This document shows, one piece after another, positions 1 through 8,085 of a DNA stretch of 40,462 nt. Within the stretch, counting starts at the first letter, position 1, and the number at the start of each line of letters is the position of its first letter. The notes below the pieces were generated by a model. The model was not told the origin of the DNA. It saw nothing but the letters and a program-made list of their open reading frames with translations, and did no database searches. Origin of the DNA: a virus; the IMG/VR virus record IMGVR_UViG_3300018080_000063, positions 1-40,462 of that record. One strand, given 5' to 3'. Position numbers and translations under genes: made by a program.

Positions 1-126
1 CCAGAAGAATGGGATCTTCTTAAGTTTGTTTTAGAGTTTGAAGATGGAACACTGCTTAAGAAAGCTAAGAAATTGAACAATGAATTAACCGATGAGTCCT
101 ATATCATTAAGATTGAAGGAAACTAA
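1..126 (+). CDS. 3' end of the phage protein that spans the circular join (partial)
   Basis: This open frame enters from the left edge and stops at TAA 124-126, which overlaps the ATG of the scaffold gene (TAATG). Bases 1-123 are identical to 40340-40462, so this is the second copy of the 3' end of the gene that starts at 39974. Joined across the circle, the protein is 163 aa. It is not a separate gene. The function is not recognised; the full gene is described at 39974. Confidence 0.85.
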   Translation, partial: PEEWDLLKFVLEFEDGTLLKKAKKLNNELTDESYIIKIEGN

Positions 127-989
127 TGTCAGAAGAACTAGAGAATACACCACAAGAAGAATACGTAGATTTAGCTCAGCAAGCTATTATTAATAACGCT
201 CCTATTAGTGAAGAAGAACGCGCTGCAATTCAACCACAAGAACCAGTAGAAGCAGCCCCTGTTGAAGAAGTTGTTGATGAGGCACCTATAAAACCTGAGC
301 CTGCTAAAGAAGATAGTTTGAGTAATGCTGACATAAATCTTAGAACTATGCGTGAGCTCCGTGAGCAGGAGCGCGAAGAGCGTAAGCGGATTGAGCGTGA
401 ACGTGACGAACTTATGGAGCTCTTAAAGAATTCAGTAAAGCCTAAAGCATCACCTAAAGAGGAAGAAGAAGAGCTTAGGTTGAACGATGATGATCTCATT
501 GAAGCGAGACACTTAAAAAAATACAACAAACAAACACAGCGTGAAATAGCTAAGCTTCGAGAAGAGCAAGAAGAAGCGAGAAAGCAGGCTGCTGAAGATA
601 AAGCGCGCTATGAGCAACAACAAGAAGAAGCTCGTCTTCTTACTCAGTATTCTGATATGAATGAAGTTTTGAGTAATAAGAATATAAAAGCACTTAGTGA
701 AGCGTATCCTGAACTGGCTAAGACTATTGCTAGCTCTTCTAACTTTAAGGATAAAGCGGTAGCGGCTTATACTGCCATAAAGAATATGGGTATTCATTCA
801 ACCAAGTCGTATGATACTGAAAAAGAAGTAGTTAAGACTAATACTAAGAAGCCTCGTCCGCTTACAAGTATGAATAATAGCCAAGGTAATGGCTCTCTAG
901 CGCATGCAAATGCCTTCGCTAAGGGTCTTACTCCAGAAGCTAAGAAACAGACCTGGCAGAAGATGCTTGAAATCCGTAAGCGTGGATGA
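126..989 (+). CDS. Scaffolding protein (putative)
   Basis: The 287-aa product is very acidic over residues 1-65, rich in Glu/Pro/Ala and probably disordered. A long charged coiled coil (about 75-180, many Glu/Arg/Gln heptads) follows, then a basic Lys/Arg-rich tail ending RKRG. This composition and the position directly before the major capsid gene match the scaffold of P22-type phages, which guides coat assembly inside the procapsid and leaves before DNA packaging. The basic C-terminus would be the coat-binding end by analogy. The ATG overlaps the stop of the upstream gene, so the two are translationally coupled. The assignment rests on composition and synteny, not on a sequence motif. Confidence 0.75.
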   Translation: MSEELENTPQEEYVDLAQQAIINNAPISEEERAAIQPQEPVEAAPVEEVVDEAPIKPEPAKEDSLSNADINLRTMRELREQEREERKRIERERDELMELLKNSVKPKASPKEEEEELRLNDDDLIEARHLKKYNKQTQREIAKLREEQEEARKQAAEDKARYEQQQEEARLLTQYSDMNEVLSNKNIKALSEAYPELAKTIASSSNFKDKAVAAYTAIKNMGIHSTKSYDTEKEVVKTNTKKPRPLTSMNNSQGNGSLAHANAFAKGLTPEAKKQTWQKMLEIRKRG

Positions 990-1014
990 TTGCATTCTTA
1001 AGTAACAGTGTTAT

Positions 1015-1050
1015 AAATAGGCTAGCGTATCAGGTTTCGCTAGCCTATTT
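1015..1050 (+). terminator. Strong hairpin terminator after scaffold gene
   Basis: A perfect 13-bp stem pairs 1015-1027 with 1038-1050 around a 10-nt loop. The stem ends in AAA/TTT on either side, so it could stop transcription in both directions. It separates scaffold from coat and may lower scaffold-coat read-through, or protect the 3' end of the upstream message. Confidence 0.8.
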
Positions 1051-1052
1051 CG

Positions 1053-1104
1053 GCGTATTGAGCCTCGCCAGCTTGTCCTAATCGCGTATTGAGTCTCGCA
1101 AGCT
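1053..1104. repeat. Two direct copies of a 21-bp element in the capsid gene leader
   Basis: GCGTATTGAG-C-CTCGC-C-AGCT at 1053-1073 recurs at 1084-1104 with two mismatches, at a 31-bp centre spacing (three helical turns). The element lies between the terminator and the coat gene start. It could be a protein-binding site or an RNA element that boosts coat expression; no known site is recognised. A 6-bp inverted repeat (GTAGAA/TTCTAC, 1147-1160) follows downstream. Confidence 0.6.
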
Positions 1105-1192
1105 CACGACGTACCAAGAACTCGTCACTCTTAAGTTGTTGTACATGTAGAACCTTCTACGTAATGTATTAATTCAAACTTAAGGAAACTTA

Positions 1193-1504
1193 ATGGCAAT
1201 CGTTACTACAAATTTGCTGCCACCAGCAGTGCAGCAATCCTATAGTAGGCAACTTTTATCTGTAGAAATTCCAAACAACATTCATGGTATTCCTGCAGAC
1301 CAAAAGTCTATGCCTTCACATGGCGGTGATAAAGCTCGCTTCCGTCGCTATAACAAATTATCCACAGTAAAAGTGCCTATCGGTAATTCAGGGATAACTC
1401 CTCCGTCACAAGTACTTTCAGCTGTTGATATTGATGTTAAAATGCAATTCTACGGAACATGGATTCCTATCAATGAGCAAACATTGTTACAGAATCAAGA
1501 GTAT
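1193..1504 (+). CDS. Major capsid protein, N4-gp56 family, exon 1
   Basis: The first 104 residues of the coat protein end QNQEY at the proposed 5' splice site (U1504). Family features seen are the MAIVTTNLL start, the basic KARFRRY segment (about 49-55) and a GTWIPINEQTLLQNQ stretch that in N4-gp56 coats runs straight into (P)VLNEA. Here the frame instead meets TAA at 1511 and the VLNEA half resumes in another frame at 1726. Unspliced translation would give only a 106-aa stub. Start ATG follows AAGGAAACTTA. Joined to 1726-2361 the product is 315 aa, a normal size for this HK97-fold coat. The family call is from remembered conserved blocks. Confidence 0.85.
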
Positions 1505-1725
1505 AAAGCGTAATGTACTCTATAAACCTTCTCTGATTGACTTGGAAGCCCTAACGTAAAGTCGAGGGTGACAGGGCGGAAGCAGGCGATAAGCCGGGCA
1601 CCGTGAACGTAGTTAGCGAGAGGGCGCCGAAAGGTGATGCGGAACTCTGAACTCTAGAGGAAACCTAGAGAGGTAGGCTGAGAAGATCTACCCGCCTAGA
1701 AATAGGTTATAAAAGTAACAGAATG
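1505..1725 (+). ncRNA. Probable group I self-splicing intron (221 nt, no ORF) in the capsid gene
   Basis: Removing 1505-1725 restores one uninterrupted coat frame (221 = 3x73+2). A textbook P1 is present: exon GAGUAU (1499-1504) pairs with GUACUC (1515-1520), including the obligatory U-G wobble at the 5' splice site, with one further A-U pair (1498-1521). The intron ends in G (1725), as group I introns do. A P9-like hairpin CCUA-GAAA-UAGG (1695-1706) sits near the 3' end, and other stems include CGCC-GAAA-GGUG (1625-1636) and CUCUAG/CUAGAG (1654-1659 with 1667-1672). I could not assign P3-P8 with certainty by eye. No homing endonuclease is encoded, so it would be a splicing-only or minimal form. 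A bypass (ribosome hop) is the main alternative. Confidence 0.75.
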
Positions 1726-2361
1726 GTTTTAAACGAAGCTATCATACAATTAGGTATCAACTTACGTGAGACAGAAGATGAGCTCACAAGAGATATGCTT
1801 GCTTCAACATGCTCATTTGTTAACTGTGTGGGCGGTACTAATTCCGATAATCCTTCGAATATCAGCCGTACCGATATAGATGATATCGCTACTGCATTGT
1901 TTAGCAATAACGCTAAAACATACTTAGATGGATTCTTAGGTTCTGATAAGTTCGGATCAAGTGCTATTCGTGATGCATACTTTGGTCTTTGCTCAACAGA
2001 CTTAACATCAGATCTTAGTGGTGTAACAGGATTCGTTCATAAGAATAACTATGCTGTTGATGCAGGCTTGCCTTCAGAATACGGTAGTGTTGGAAATGTT
2101 CGTTTCTTAGCATCTTCATTAGGTTCCAAGACTCCTCTTGCATCTAATAAAGGTAATACGGTTTATAACGTATTCTATGTTGCTCGTGAATCATATGCTG
2201 TTCTTGAGCAAGATGAATACGGTAAACAGTTCACCTATCTACCAGCTCAGTTCTCCGGTCCATTGGCATTGAATGTCAGTGTTGGTTGGAAAATGGGTTA
2301 TGCATCAAGAATCTTCAATGATGCGTGGATTTTGAACGGCCGTTGCACACTTTCACGTTAA
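1726..2361 (+). CDS. Major capsid protein, N4-gp56 family, exon 2
   Basis: The 211 C-terminal residues begin VLNEAIIQLG, the diagnostic block of N4-gp56 coats, followed by ETEDELTRDMLAST and an ending typical of the family (SVGWKMGYASRIFND, then the C-terminal strand). An ATG at 1723 directly precedes VLNEA, but it has no Shine-Dalgarno motif (upstream bases are intron sequence) and would give a coat lacking its N-arm, so splicing to 1504 is the better reading. The next gene starts 9 bases after the stop with an AAGGAAAATT motif. The product forms the icosahedral shell together with the scaffold. Confidence 0.85.
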   Translation, partial: VLNEAIIQLGINLRETEDELTRDMLASTCSFVNCVGGTNSDNPSNISRTDIDDIATALFSNNAKTYLDGFLGSDKFGSSAIRDAYFGLCSTDLTSDLSGVTGFVHKNNYAVDAGLPSEYGSVGNVRFLASSLGSKTPLASNKGNTVYNVFYVARESYAVLEQDEYGKQFTYLPAQFSGPLALNVSVGWKMGYASRIFNDAWILNGRCTLSR

Positions 2362-2370
2362 AGGAAAATT

Positions 2371-3351
2371 ATGTCTTACAATCAACCACTACAAGGTAGT
2401 TTTACTTCTACTGGTTCTAGCGTAACTCTTTCGCTTCCATCAGGAGTGGATTGGCTTCGCGTTGTGAATTACACGCAAGCAGCAGCTACAAACAACGGGT
2501 ATGGTGTTGAATATTACTGGCAGCGTAATATGCCAGCTGGCTATGGTACTATGTGGTATCATCCAGCAGGAGATCATACTATTGCAGTAAACAATGTTGC
2601 TTCAATTTTTGATGTTATTGATTCTTCAGTTGTCACTCCAGGCGCAGCAACTGCTCTTACTGGTATTAGTGCTGATGCTACACCTGTAGTATCAACCGCT
2701 GATACAACTGGATTAGCAGATGGCGATGTTGTTCGTCTTTACGATTGCACAGGCGCTGAGCAACTTGGTGGCATTGAATTTACTGTTGGAAATGTTGTTA
2801 CTAACACAAGCTTCGAATTAGCATACATGTCTCAAATAGTTGCAGCAGCTACACCAGGAACAGGCGCAGTATGGCGTAAGATCCCTTACGATACATTATT
2901 TGCTCCACGTACTCGCTACATTACTAAGATTGATGAAACAACCAATACGGTTACTTTCTCTGCTGCTCATGCATACAGTGCTGGCGAAAAAGTAAGATTC
3001 ACCGTGCCACGCGTAAGCGCACTCGCTTATGGTATGACAGAACTTGATGGTGTTGTTGCTACCGTTGTTTCAGCAACAACAAGCACAATCACTATTGATA
3101 TTGATTTAAGTACTTACACAACATTTAAATTCCCATTAACAGGTGATGCTGATCCATCATACACACCAGCAATGGTTTCACCGGTTGGTGAAGATGGTGC
3201 TGGAATCATCTCTTATAGTGGAACAACTTTGAGTGATGCAGTTTTAAATACTGGCGTTATTGGCATTAAACTTCTTGGAGGTACAACAGGACCTGCAGGA
3301 AACAGTAGCGACGTTATCTATTGGACTGCTGGAACTTCATTTAACATTTAA
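2371..3351 (+). CDS. Virion structural protein with FCCH-like beta domains
   Basis: This 326-aa beta-rich protein has few charged residues. Residues about 90-120 (TGISADATP, then GLADGDVVRLYDCTG) and 190-215 (TVTFSAAHAYSAGEKVRFTVP) look like the two repeats that databases often label ubiquitin-activating-E1 FCCH in phage proteins, a small beta-barrel module found in head and tail proteins. It sits directly after the coat gene with 9-bp spacing and before a strong terminator, so it is likely made at high level with the coat. A capsid decoration or head-vertex protein is a reasonable inference; a neck protein is the alternative. Confidence 0.6.
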   Translation: MSYNQPLQGSFTSTGSSVTLSLPSGVDWLRVVNYTQAAATNNGYGVEYYWQRNMPAGYGTMWYHPAGDHTIAVNNVASIFDVIDSSVVTPGAATALTGISADATPVVSTADTTGLADGDVVRLYDCTGAEQLGGIEFTVGNVVTNTSFELAYMSQIVAAATPGTGAVWRKIPYDTLFAPRTRYITKIDETTNTVTFSAAHAYSAGEKVRFTVPRVSALAYGMTELDGVVATVVSATTSTITIDIDLSTYTTFKFPLTGDADPSYTPAMVSPVGEDGAGIISYSGTTLSDAVLNTGVIGIKLLGGTTGPAGNSSDVIYWTAGTSFNI

Positions 3352-3373
3352 GTTATATGATACTCTAAGTAAT

Positions 3374-3396
3374 GGGGAGCACGTGCTCCCCTTTTT
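3374..3396 (+). terminator. Rho-independent terminator after coat operon
   Basis: GGGGAGC-ACGT-GCTCCCC (3374-3391) is a perfect stem followed by five T. It ends the scaffold-coat-structural protein transcription block and limits expression of the connector genes relative to the coat. Confidence 0.9.
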
Positions 3397-3422
3397 ACTA
3401 ACAATTTATATGAAGGAAACTC

Positions 3423-3971
3423 ATGTCAAAAAGTAAGAAAACGACAGCGCAAAGCAACTTAAAGATTGAAGAAGAAGCAGTAAAGCCTGTAATAGAAGAA
3501 GTTAGTTCTTTTAGAGCAGAGAATGAGAAGTTAAAAGCTGAAATAGCTGCAATGAAGAAAGAGTTAGAAGAAAATAATAAACCCGTAAGATCTATACATG
3601 ATAAAATAGAGATTATTGGTGAAGATGAAGATGAGCAGTACAAAGAAGAAAGTAGAATGGTTCCTGGTATTTTCAGATATTATGAGATTGAGGGAGGTAT
3701 TCTAAAGTTTAGTTATAGAAAATATAAGCGTGATGGTATCAAGAATTATGAGTTTAAAGATGGAGAACGCTACACTATACCGCTTCATGTTGCTAAGCAT
3801 CTTAACAATACTGGTTGGTACGCTGTTCATGTGAATGCTACTGATAAAGAGGGTAATCAAACAGAGAGAATTGGCAGCAAGATTCATAGATATGGATTTA
3901 ATAGCTTAGAGTTTATTGAAGGACTTGAGCAGCCATCACGAGTTGTTGAACAAGCTGTCGTAGTTAAATAA
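3423..3971 (+). CDS. Unknown head-region protein with N-terminal coiled coil
   Basis: The 182-aa product has Lys/Glu-rich residues 1-60 forming a predicted coiled coil (AENEKLKAEIAAMKKELEE). A compact C-terminal domain (about 75-165) contains FRYYEIEGG, FKDGERYTIPLHVAKHLN and GWYAVHV. The position between coat and connector genes suggests a head-completion or internal head protein. It starts after AAGGAAACTC and is followed 8 bp later by the next gene. I recognise the type as a common neighbour of N4-gp56 coats but cannot name a function. Confidence 0.7.
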   Translation: MSKSKKTTAQSNLKIEEEAVKPVIEEVSSFRAENEKLKAEIAAMKKELEENNKPVRSIHDKIEIIGEDEDEQYKEESRMVPGIFRYYEIEGGILKFSYRKYKRDGIKNYEFKDGERYTIPLHVAKHLNNTGWYAVHVNATDKEGNQTERIGSKIHRYGFNSLEFIEGLEQPSRVVEQAVVVK

Positions 3972-3985
3972 AAGGAAGAGTGAAA

Positions 3986-4339
3986 ATGTGTGCAATACAT
4001 GCTTTTGAATCACCGACGTTTCAACCGGCTATGCGTATTATAGACTCCATATCTAATGCAGCAGAGATGGTTGTTACTACTACTTTTGACCATGACTATG
4101 AATCGGGGCTTATTGTTAGGCTATGGGTTCCTGAGAGTTTTGGCATGATAGAAGCAGATAAATTGGTAGGTGCTATTACTGTTTTAACATCTGACACATT
4201 TTCACTTCCCTTTGACTCAACATATTTTAATTTATTTGCATCGCCTACGACATTCCCAGATAATTATCAACAAGCGCAGGTTGTACCTGTTGGCGAGATA
4301 AATAGTTCATTGGATCAGGCTACACGTAACGTTTTATAG
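3986..4339 (+). CDS. Small conserved head/connector-region protein
   Basis: The 117-aa product starts at ATG 3986; GGA at 3974-3976 lies 9 bp upstream. An in-frame GTG at 3980 is possible but only 3 bp from the motif. The protein is neutral and beta-rich, with blocks HAFESPTFQPAMRIIDS, YESGLIVRLWVPESFGM and DTFSLPFDSTYFNLF. It lies in the connector operon directly before the adaptor protein (9 bp). No catalytic motif is seen. A head-tail joining or minor virion role is inferred from position alone. Confidence 0.65.
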   Translation: MCAIHAFESPTFQPAMRIIDSISNAAEMVVTTTFDHDYESGLIVRLWVPESFGMIEADKLVGAITVLTSDTFSLPFDSTYFNLFASPTTFPDNYQQAQVVPVGEINSSLDQATRNVL

Positions 4340-4348
4340 GAGTTATTA

Positions 4349-5314
4349 ATGGCTAGCACTACCTTAAGCACAATAAGAGAAAAGGTACGTAAACTAACAC
4401 GTAGCCCATCAGTGAATCAGATATTAGATGACGATATAGACGAGTATGTAAATACGTTTGTTCTGTATGACATGCCATCAAGTATGAACCTAAACTCATT
4501 GCGTAAGACATTTACGTTTTTTACGCAACCATACATAGATACCTATACAACAAATACTACTGATACAACTCATCCGTTGTATAACTTTAAGAATGTATAT
4601 ACGAGTGTTCACACACCTGTTTATGTTGATGGCGCAGAATGCCCATTAGATATGTCCAGAGAGGCGTTTTTTAGTAAGTATCCATTATATACAACTATAG
4701 TCGAAGAAGGCGTTGGTGATGGCGTCACGCTTAATTTTGCGGGTACTCTTGATAGCGTTCCTGTTGTTAAAGGAGAAGTACACTTCAGTTCTATCTCTAG
4801 TAATAATGACGGGCTAGATATTTATGATAATGGTGATGGAACCATGTCAGGAACTGGCGGTACGGGAACAATAAATTATATCACTGGTGATTACACGTTA
4901 ACTTTTGGAACTGCTCCTGCAAATCTTGCAAAGATAAATGCACATTCAATCCCTTATACACCAACTCGTCCAACTGACATTCTCTTTTATCAGGATGAGT
5001 TTACTGTTAGGCCGATACCTGATGATGTGTATAGGGTTACTTTTGATGCATATGTCAGACCTACTGAGTTATTAAGCAGTACCCAGAGCCCAGATCTCGA
5101 ACAGTGGTGGGAATACATAGCTTACGGCGCATCTGTTAAGGTCCTTGAAGATAGATTGGACACTGAGGGTCTTCAGGTAATAATGCCAGCGTTCCAAAAG
5201 CAAGAGTTATTGGTTGAAAGACGTACCATTAATGAGATAAAGGATAATAAGACAGAGACTATGTACCATTATCAACTTAATGCTACGCCTAAAAACTGGT
5301 GGAATCCCTTTTAA
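4349..5314 (+). CDS. Head-to-tail adaptor protein (gp4-like position)
   Basis: This 321-aa protein is probably the ring that joins portal to tail. The N-terminal helical part (STIREKVRKLTRSP to YVNTFVLYDMP, 1-45) and the C-terminal helical part (DLEQWWEYIAYGASVKVLEDR, then VERRTINEIKD, 255-310) follow the pattern of phage adaptor proteins (helices plus the ER-R-TVN type tail). The middle (about 115-215) is a beta-rich insertion with VGDGVTLNFAG, DNGDGTMSGTGG and GDYTLTFG. Gene order (coat, ..., adaptor, gp10-like) equals that of P22 genes 5-4-10. The start is supported by AGGAG 8 bp upstream. Confidence 0.7.
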   Translation: MASTTLSTIREKVRKLTRSPSVNQILDDDIDEYVNTFVLYDMPSSMNLNSLRKTFTFFTQPYIDTYTTNTTDTTHPLYNFKNVYTSVHTPVYVDGAECPLDMSREAFFSKYPLYTTIVEEGVGDGVTLNFAGTLDSVPVVKGEVHFSSISSNNDGLDIYDNGDGTMSGTGGTGTINYITGDYTLTFGTAPANLAKINAHSIPYTPTRPTDILFYQDEFTVRPIPDDVYRVTFDAYVRPTELLSSTQSPDLEQWWEYIAYGASVKVLEDRLDTEGLQVIMPAFQKQELLVERRTINEIKDNKTETMYHYQLNATPKNWWNPF

Positions 5315-5328
5315 CTTAGGAAATAATA

Positions 5329-5925
5329 ATGGCTTATTTATCAGATATACCTAATGCCACTGACCTTATAGATGCATCACAGTCACAAATAAAAGATAAC
5401 TTTGGTGCTATAAAAACATTAATAGATGTTAACCATGTAACTTTTGATGCAACAGGGCAAGGCAAGCATAAGCATATATCTATGCCTGTTGTCTCTGCTG
5501 CTCCAGCTAGTGCTGCAGGAGAAGGTACATTTTTTACTAAAGCTGGAACAGTAACTCCTACTGAAAGTGAACCGTACTATACAAAGATTAATGGCGGTAC
5601 TGAATATAATATGCTTACCCAGTTTGGTGGTACTACTTCAGGGTGGGCACGTCTTCCTGGTGGTCTTATTATGAAATGGGGGACAACCGCTGTTTCAGGA
5701 CAAGCTACAGTAACATACCCTACTGGAGCAACAATACCTGCATTTACTACGGTATATAATGCACAAGTTTCAGTACTTTATACAGCAGCAGGTGATGGCA
5801 ATAAGGCTATATCTATTAGAGCTATTAATAATCCGCTGCAGTTAAATGTGTATATGGGTGAAAGATATAATGGTGCTGGCCATCCAGCTAGTGGAAACAT
5901 TTACTACTTAGCTATTGGAGTATAA
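5329..5925 (+). CDS. Short tail fibre protein with gp53-like C-terminal domain
   Basis: The 198-aa product has an N-terminal part (1-50) that looks like a virion-attachment segment with helix ATDLIDASQSQIKDNFGAIKTLI. The C-terminal half is the beta-rich knob seen at the tips of many tail fibres: LPGGLIMKWGT, then paired strands PTGATIPAF and NAQVSVLYT, and a final YYLAIGV. This matches the gp53-like fibre C-terminal domain. It lies between adaptor and hub genes; the next ATG follows the stop directly with no gap (TAA-ATG). Likely a short fibre or tail accessory for host binding. Confidence 0.7.
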   Translation: MAYLSDIPNATDLIDASQSQIKDNFGAIKTLIDVNHVTFDATGQGKHKHISMPVVSAAPASAAGEGTFFTKAGTVTPTESEPYYTKINGGTEYNMLTQFGGTTSGWARLPGGLIMKWGTTAVSGQATVTYPTGATIPAFTTVYNAQVSVLYTAAGDGNKAISIRAINNPLQLNVYMGERYNGAGHPASGNIYYLAIGV

Positions 5926-8085
5926 ATGGCTTACGATCGTTTTTTAATCACACCAATAAATTCTGGCCTAGAGAATAATAAGAAACCTTTTCTAATTCCA
6001 GATGACGCTTTCGCGCAGTTAAATAATGCTTTTATTTATCGTGGTAGTGTTAGAAAACGTATCGGTTCTGAATTGATGAATCCATTGTTAGACGATAATG
6101 AGGCTCAGCTTGATTCTCGTTTAAGGATTAAGATAGGTACTACTGATGCTAATGGAGACATTTCATCAGCAGCTAATCCTATTCCTGTTGGAGCTAAGTT
6201 TAAGGCAGGGCAGATGTTTTCGATTGGCACGGATCTTTTTACCGTGCCAACTACAGGTAGCCCAGTAGCAATGCTAACAAATGGAGCGGCAACTGTTCAT
6301 ACGTATGATACGACAACGGGAGCATATGACATTCAAGGGTCAACTGCTTTAACTGACTGTTATTTTTATCCGACTGAACCTGTTATGGGTTTACTTACAT
6401 ATCAATCTAATACGATAAACTACGAGCCTGTGTATGCATTTGATACAAGATTTGCTTATTCATACGTAGTTGGATCAGGATGGACACGATTGGGTAGCTC
6501 AATTTGGACAGGAACTCATTATGACTTCTTTTGGGGATCTAATTACCGTGGCGCTACATCAAATCTAACCTATCTGTTTGTTACTAATAACGTTGACCAT
6601 ATACGCTGGACCGCTGGCGGTGCGTTCACTGATATGTATCCGCTTGTTTATACGGCTGTTTATCTTGAATCCGCACTAATAGTCATACCGTTTAAGGGTA
6701 GGCTACTAGCATTTAATACATTAGAAACTGGCGGTAATCGATTCCCTAATAGAGTCAGATACACATGGGGTGGCGATCCAGTCGATGCTACTGCATGGAG
6801 ACAAGACACACCAGGTAAGGGTGGATTTCAAGATGCGCCAACAAAAGAAGCTATCGTGTCTGTATGCACATTGAAAGACAGGCTCATTGTATTCTTCGAG
6901 AAAAGCACTTGGGAATTAGTTTCAACGCAAAATGAAGTTATCCCATTCGTTTGGAAGCGTATTAACTCAGAGATAGGCGTCGAATCAACTAAATCGACTC
7001 TTCTGTTTGATAAGTCTGTTTTAGGGTTTGGAAATGTTGGTATACATGCTTGCAATGGTGTCAATGTTGAGCGTATAGACGAGAAAATACCTGACCTTAT
7101 CACTGAGGTCCAAAATAATAATAATGGCCCAAAACGTGTATGCGCTATAAGAGATTTCACTTTAGAAGTTTGTTATTGGTCGTATCCTAACTTTAAAAGA
7201 AATTCTACCTACCCAACTAACGTACTTGTTTTTAACTATGAAACAGGCTCGTGGGCATTAAATGATGATACCATTACAGCTTTTGGTTACTATCAGCATT
7301 CAAATGCACGGACATGGGCGTCGCTACATAAACCATGGTCAGAAGAAAATACTCCATGGGTGGCTGGATCAGAACAAGCACGCTATAGAAACATAATCGC
7401 TGGTAACCAGCATGGTTATACGTTTATCATGAAGAAAGAGCCACGAAATGCTCCAGTTCTTCAGATATCAAATATAAGTGCTGCTGTTGCTGGGGTTACA
7501 ACCATAACCTGCTTTGACCATAACTTATTTGTTGATCAGTTTGTCTTGATAGAGAACTGTTTAGGGTTAACCGATCTTAATGATAATATTTATTCTATTG
7601 ATTCAGTAGATGCTACAGCTGGTACATTTACTATCTATACTGGCACTACTACAGGAACATATACTGGTGGTGGATCTCTTACGCGCGTAGATAGAATAGA
7701 TATCAAATCAAAAGAATATAACTTCTATCAAAAAGAAGGTAATACAGCATTTGTTCCTGAAGTTGCGTTCAATGTAACAAGAACAACAACGGGAGAAGCA
7801 ACTGTAGATACATTTATATCTACATCTGAGGATTCAATGCTAGAAGAAGCAGATGCTTCAGGCACTCTTATGGGAACTAATATACTTGAAACAAGGGCAT
7901 ATATAGGCGCCACTTTGGAAGAAACACAACGTAGACTATGGCATCATATATTTACTCAAGTAGAAGGTGAATATGTGCAGTTCCGTATATATCTATCAGA
8001 TGAACAATTAGCGTCTAAATCAATATCATTTACTGATTTAGAGCTTAACGCGTTTATAATCTACGCAATGAGAACAGGTTATTAG
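5926..8085 (+). CDS. P22 gp10-like DNA stabilisation / tail hub protein
   Basis: The 719-aa product has the MAYDRFLITPINSGLENNKKPFLIPDDAFAQ-type start, NAFIYRGSVRKRIGSE, and a large beta-propeller-like body with GRLLAFNTLE, GDPVDATAWRQ, LKDRLIVFFEKSTWELV and NVERIDEKIPDL. These blocks are typical of the packaged-DNA stabilisation protein of P22-type phages, which forms the nozzle that plugs the portal after packaging. A small beta insert with TTITCFDHNLFVDQFVLIENC (about 525-545) resembles FCCH-like modules. It directly follows the fibre gene and overlaps by 4 bp the end of the convergent gene at 8082. Confidence 0.75.
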   Translation: MAYDRFLITPINSGLENNKKPFLIPDDAFAQLNNAFIYRGSVRKRIGSELMNPLLDDNEAQLDSRLRIKIGTTDANGDISSAANPIPVGAKFKAGQMFSIGTDLFTVPTTGSPVAMLTNGAATVHTYDTTTGAYDIQGSTALTDCYFYPTEPVMGLLTYQSNTINYEPVYAFDTRFAYSYVVGSGWTRLGSSIWTGTHYDFFWGSNYRGATSNLTYLFVTNNVDHIRWTAGGAFTDMYPLVYTAVYLESALIVIPFKGRLLAFNTLETGGNRFPNRVRYTWGGDPVDATAWRQDTPGKGGFQDAPTKEAIVSVCTLKDRLIVFFEKSTWELVSTQNEVIPFVWKRINSEIGVESTKSTLLFDKSVLGFGNVGIHACNGVNVERIDEKIPDLITEVQNNNNGPKRVCAIRDFTLEVCYWSYPNFKRNSTYPTNVLVFNYETGSWALNDDTITAFGYYQHSNARTWASLHKPWSEENTPWVAGSEQARYRNIIAGNQHGYTFIMKKEPRNAPVLQISNISAAVAGVTTITCFDHNLFVDQFVLIENCLGLTDLNDNIYSIDSVDATAGTFTIYTGTTTGTYTGGGSLTRVDRIDIKSKEYNFYQKEGNTAFVPEVAFNVTRTTTGEATVDTFISTSEDSMLEEADASGTLMGTNILETRAYIGATLEETQRRLWHHIFTQVEGEYVQFRIYLSDEQLASKSISFTDLELNAFIIYAMRTGY

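Noticed and set aside
1-123. Biological direct terminal repeat
   Set aside because: Length of 123 bp, position within a gene and a P22-like packaging gene set fit an assembly overlap better; a real short repeat would need read-end evidence.
1505-1725. Group II intron or translational bypass in the capsid gene
   Set aside because: No GUGYG start, no AY end and no domain V; a perfect P1 with U-G and a terminal G favours group I. Bypass is not excluded experimentally but lacks a take-off/landing codon match.
6828-7160. Minus-strand frame of 110 codons within the gp10-like gene
   Set aside because: Fully inside a well-supported gene, no start motif, no domain.
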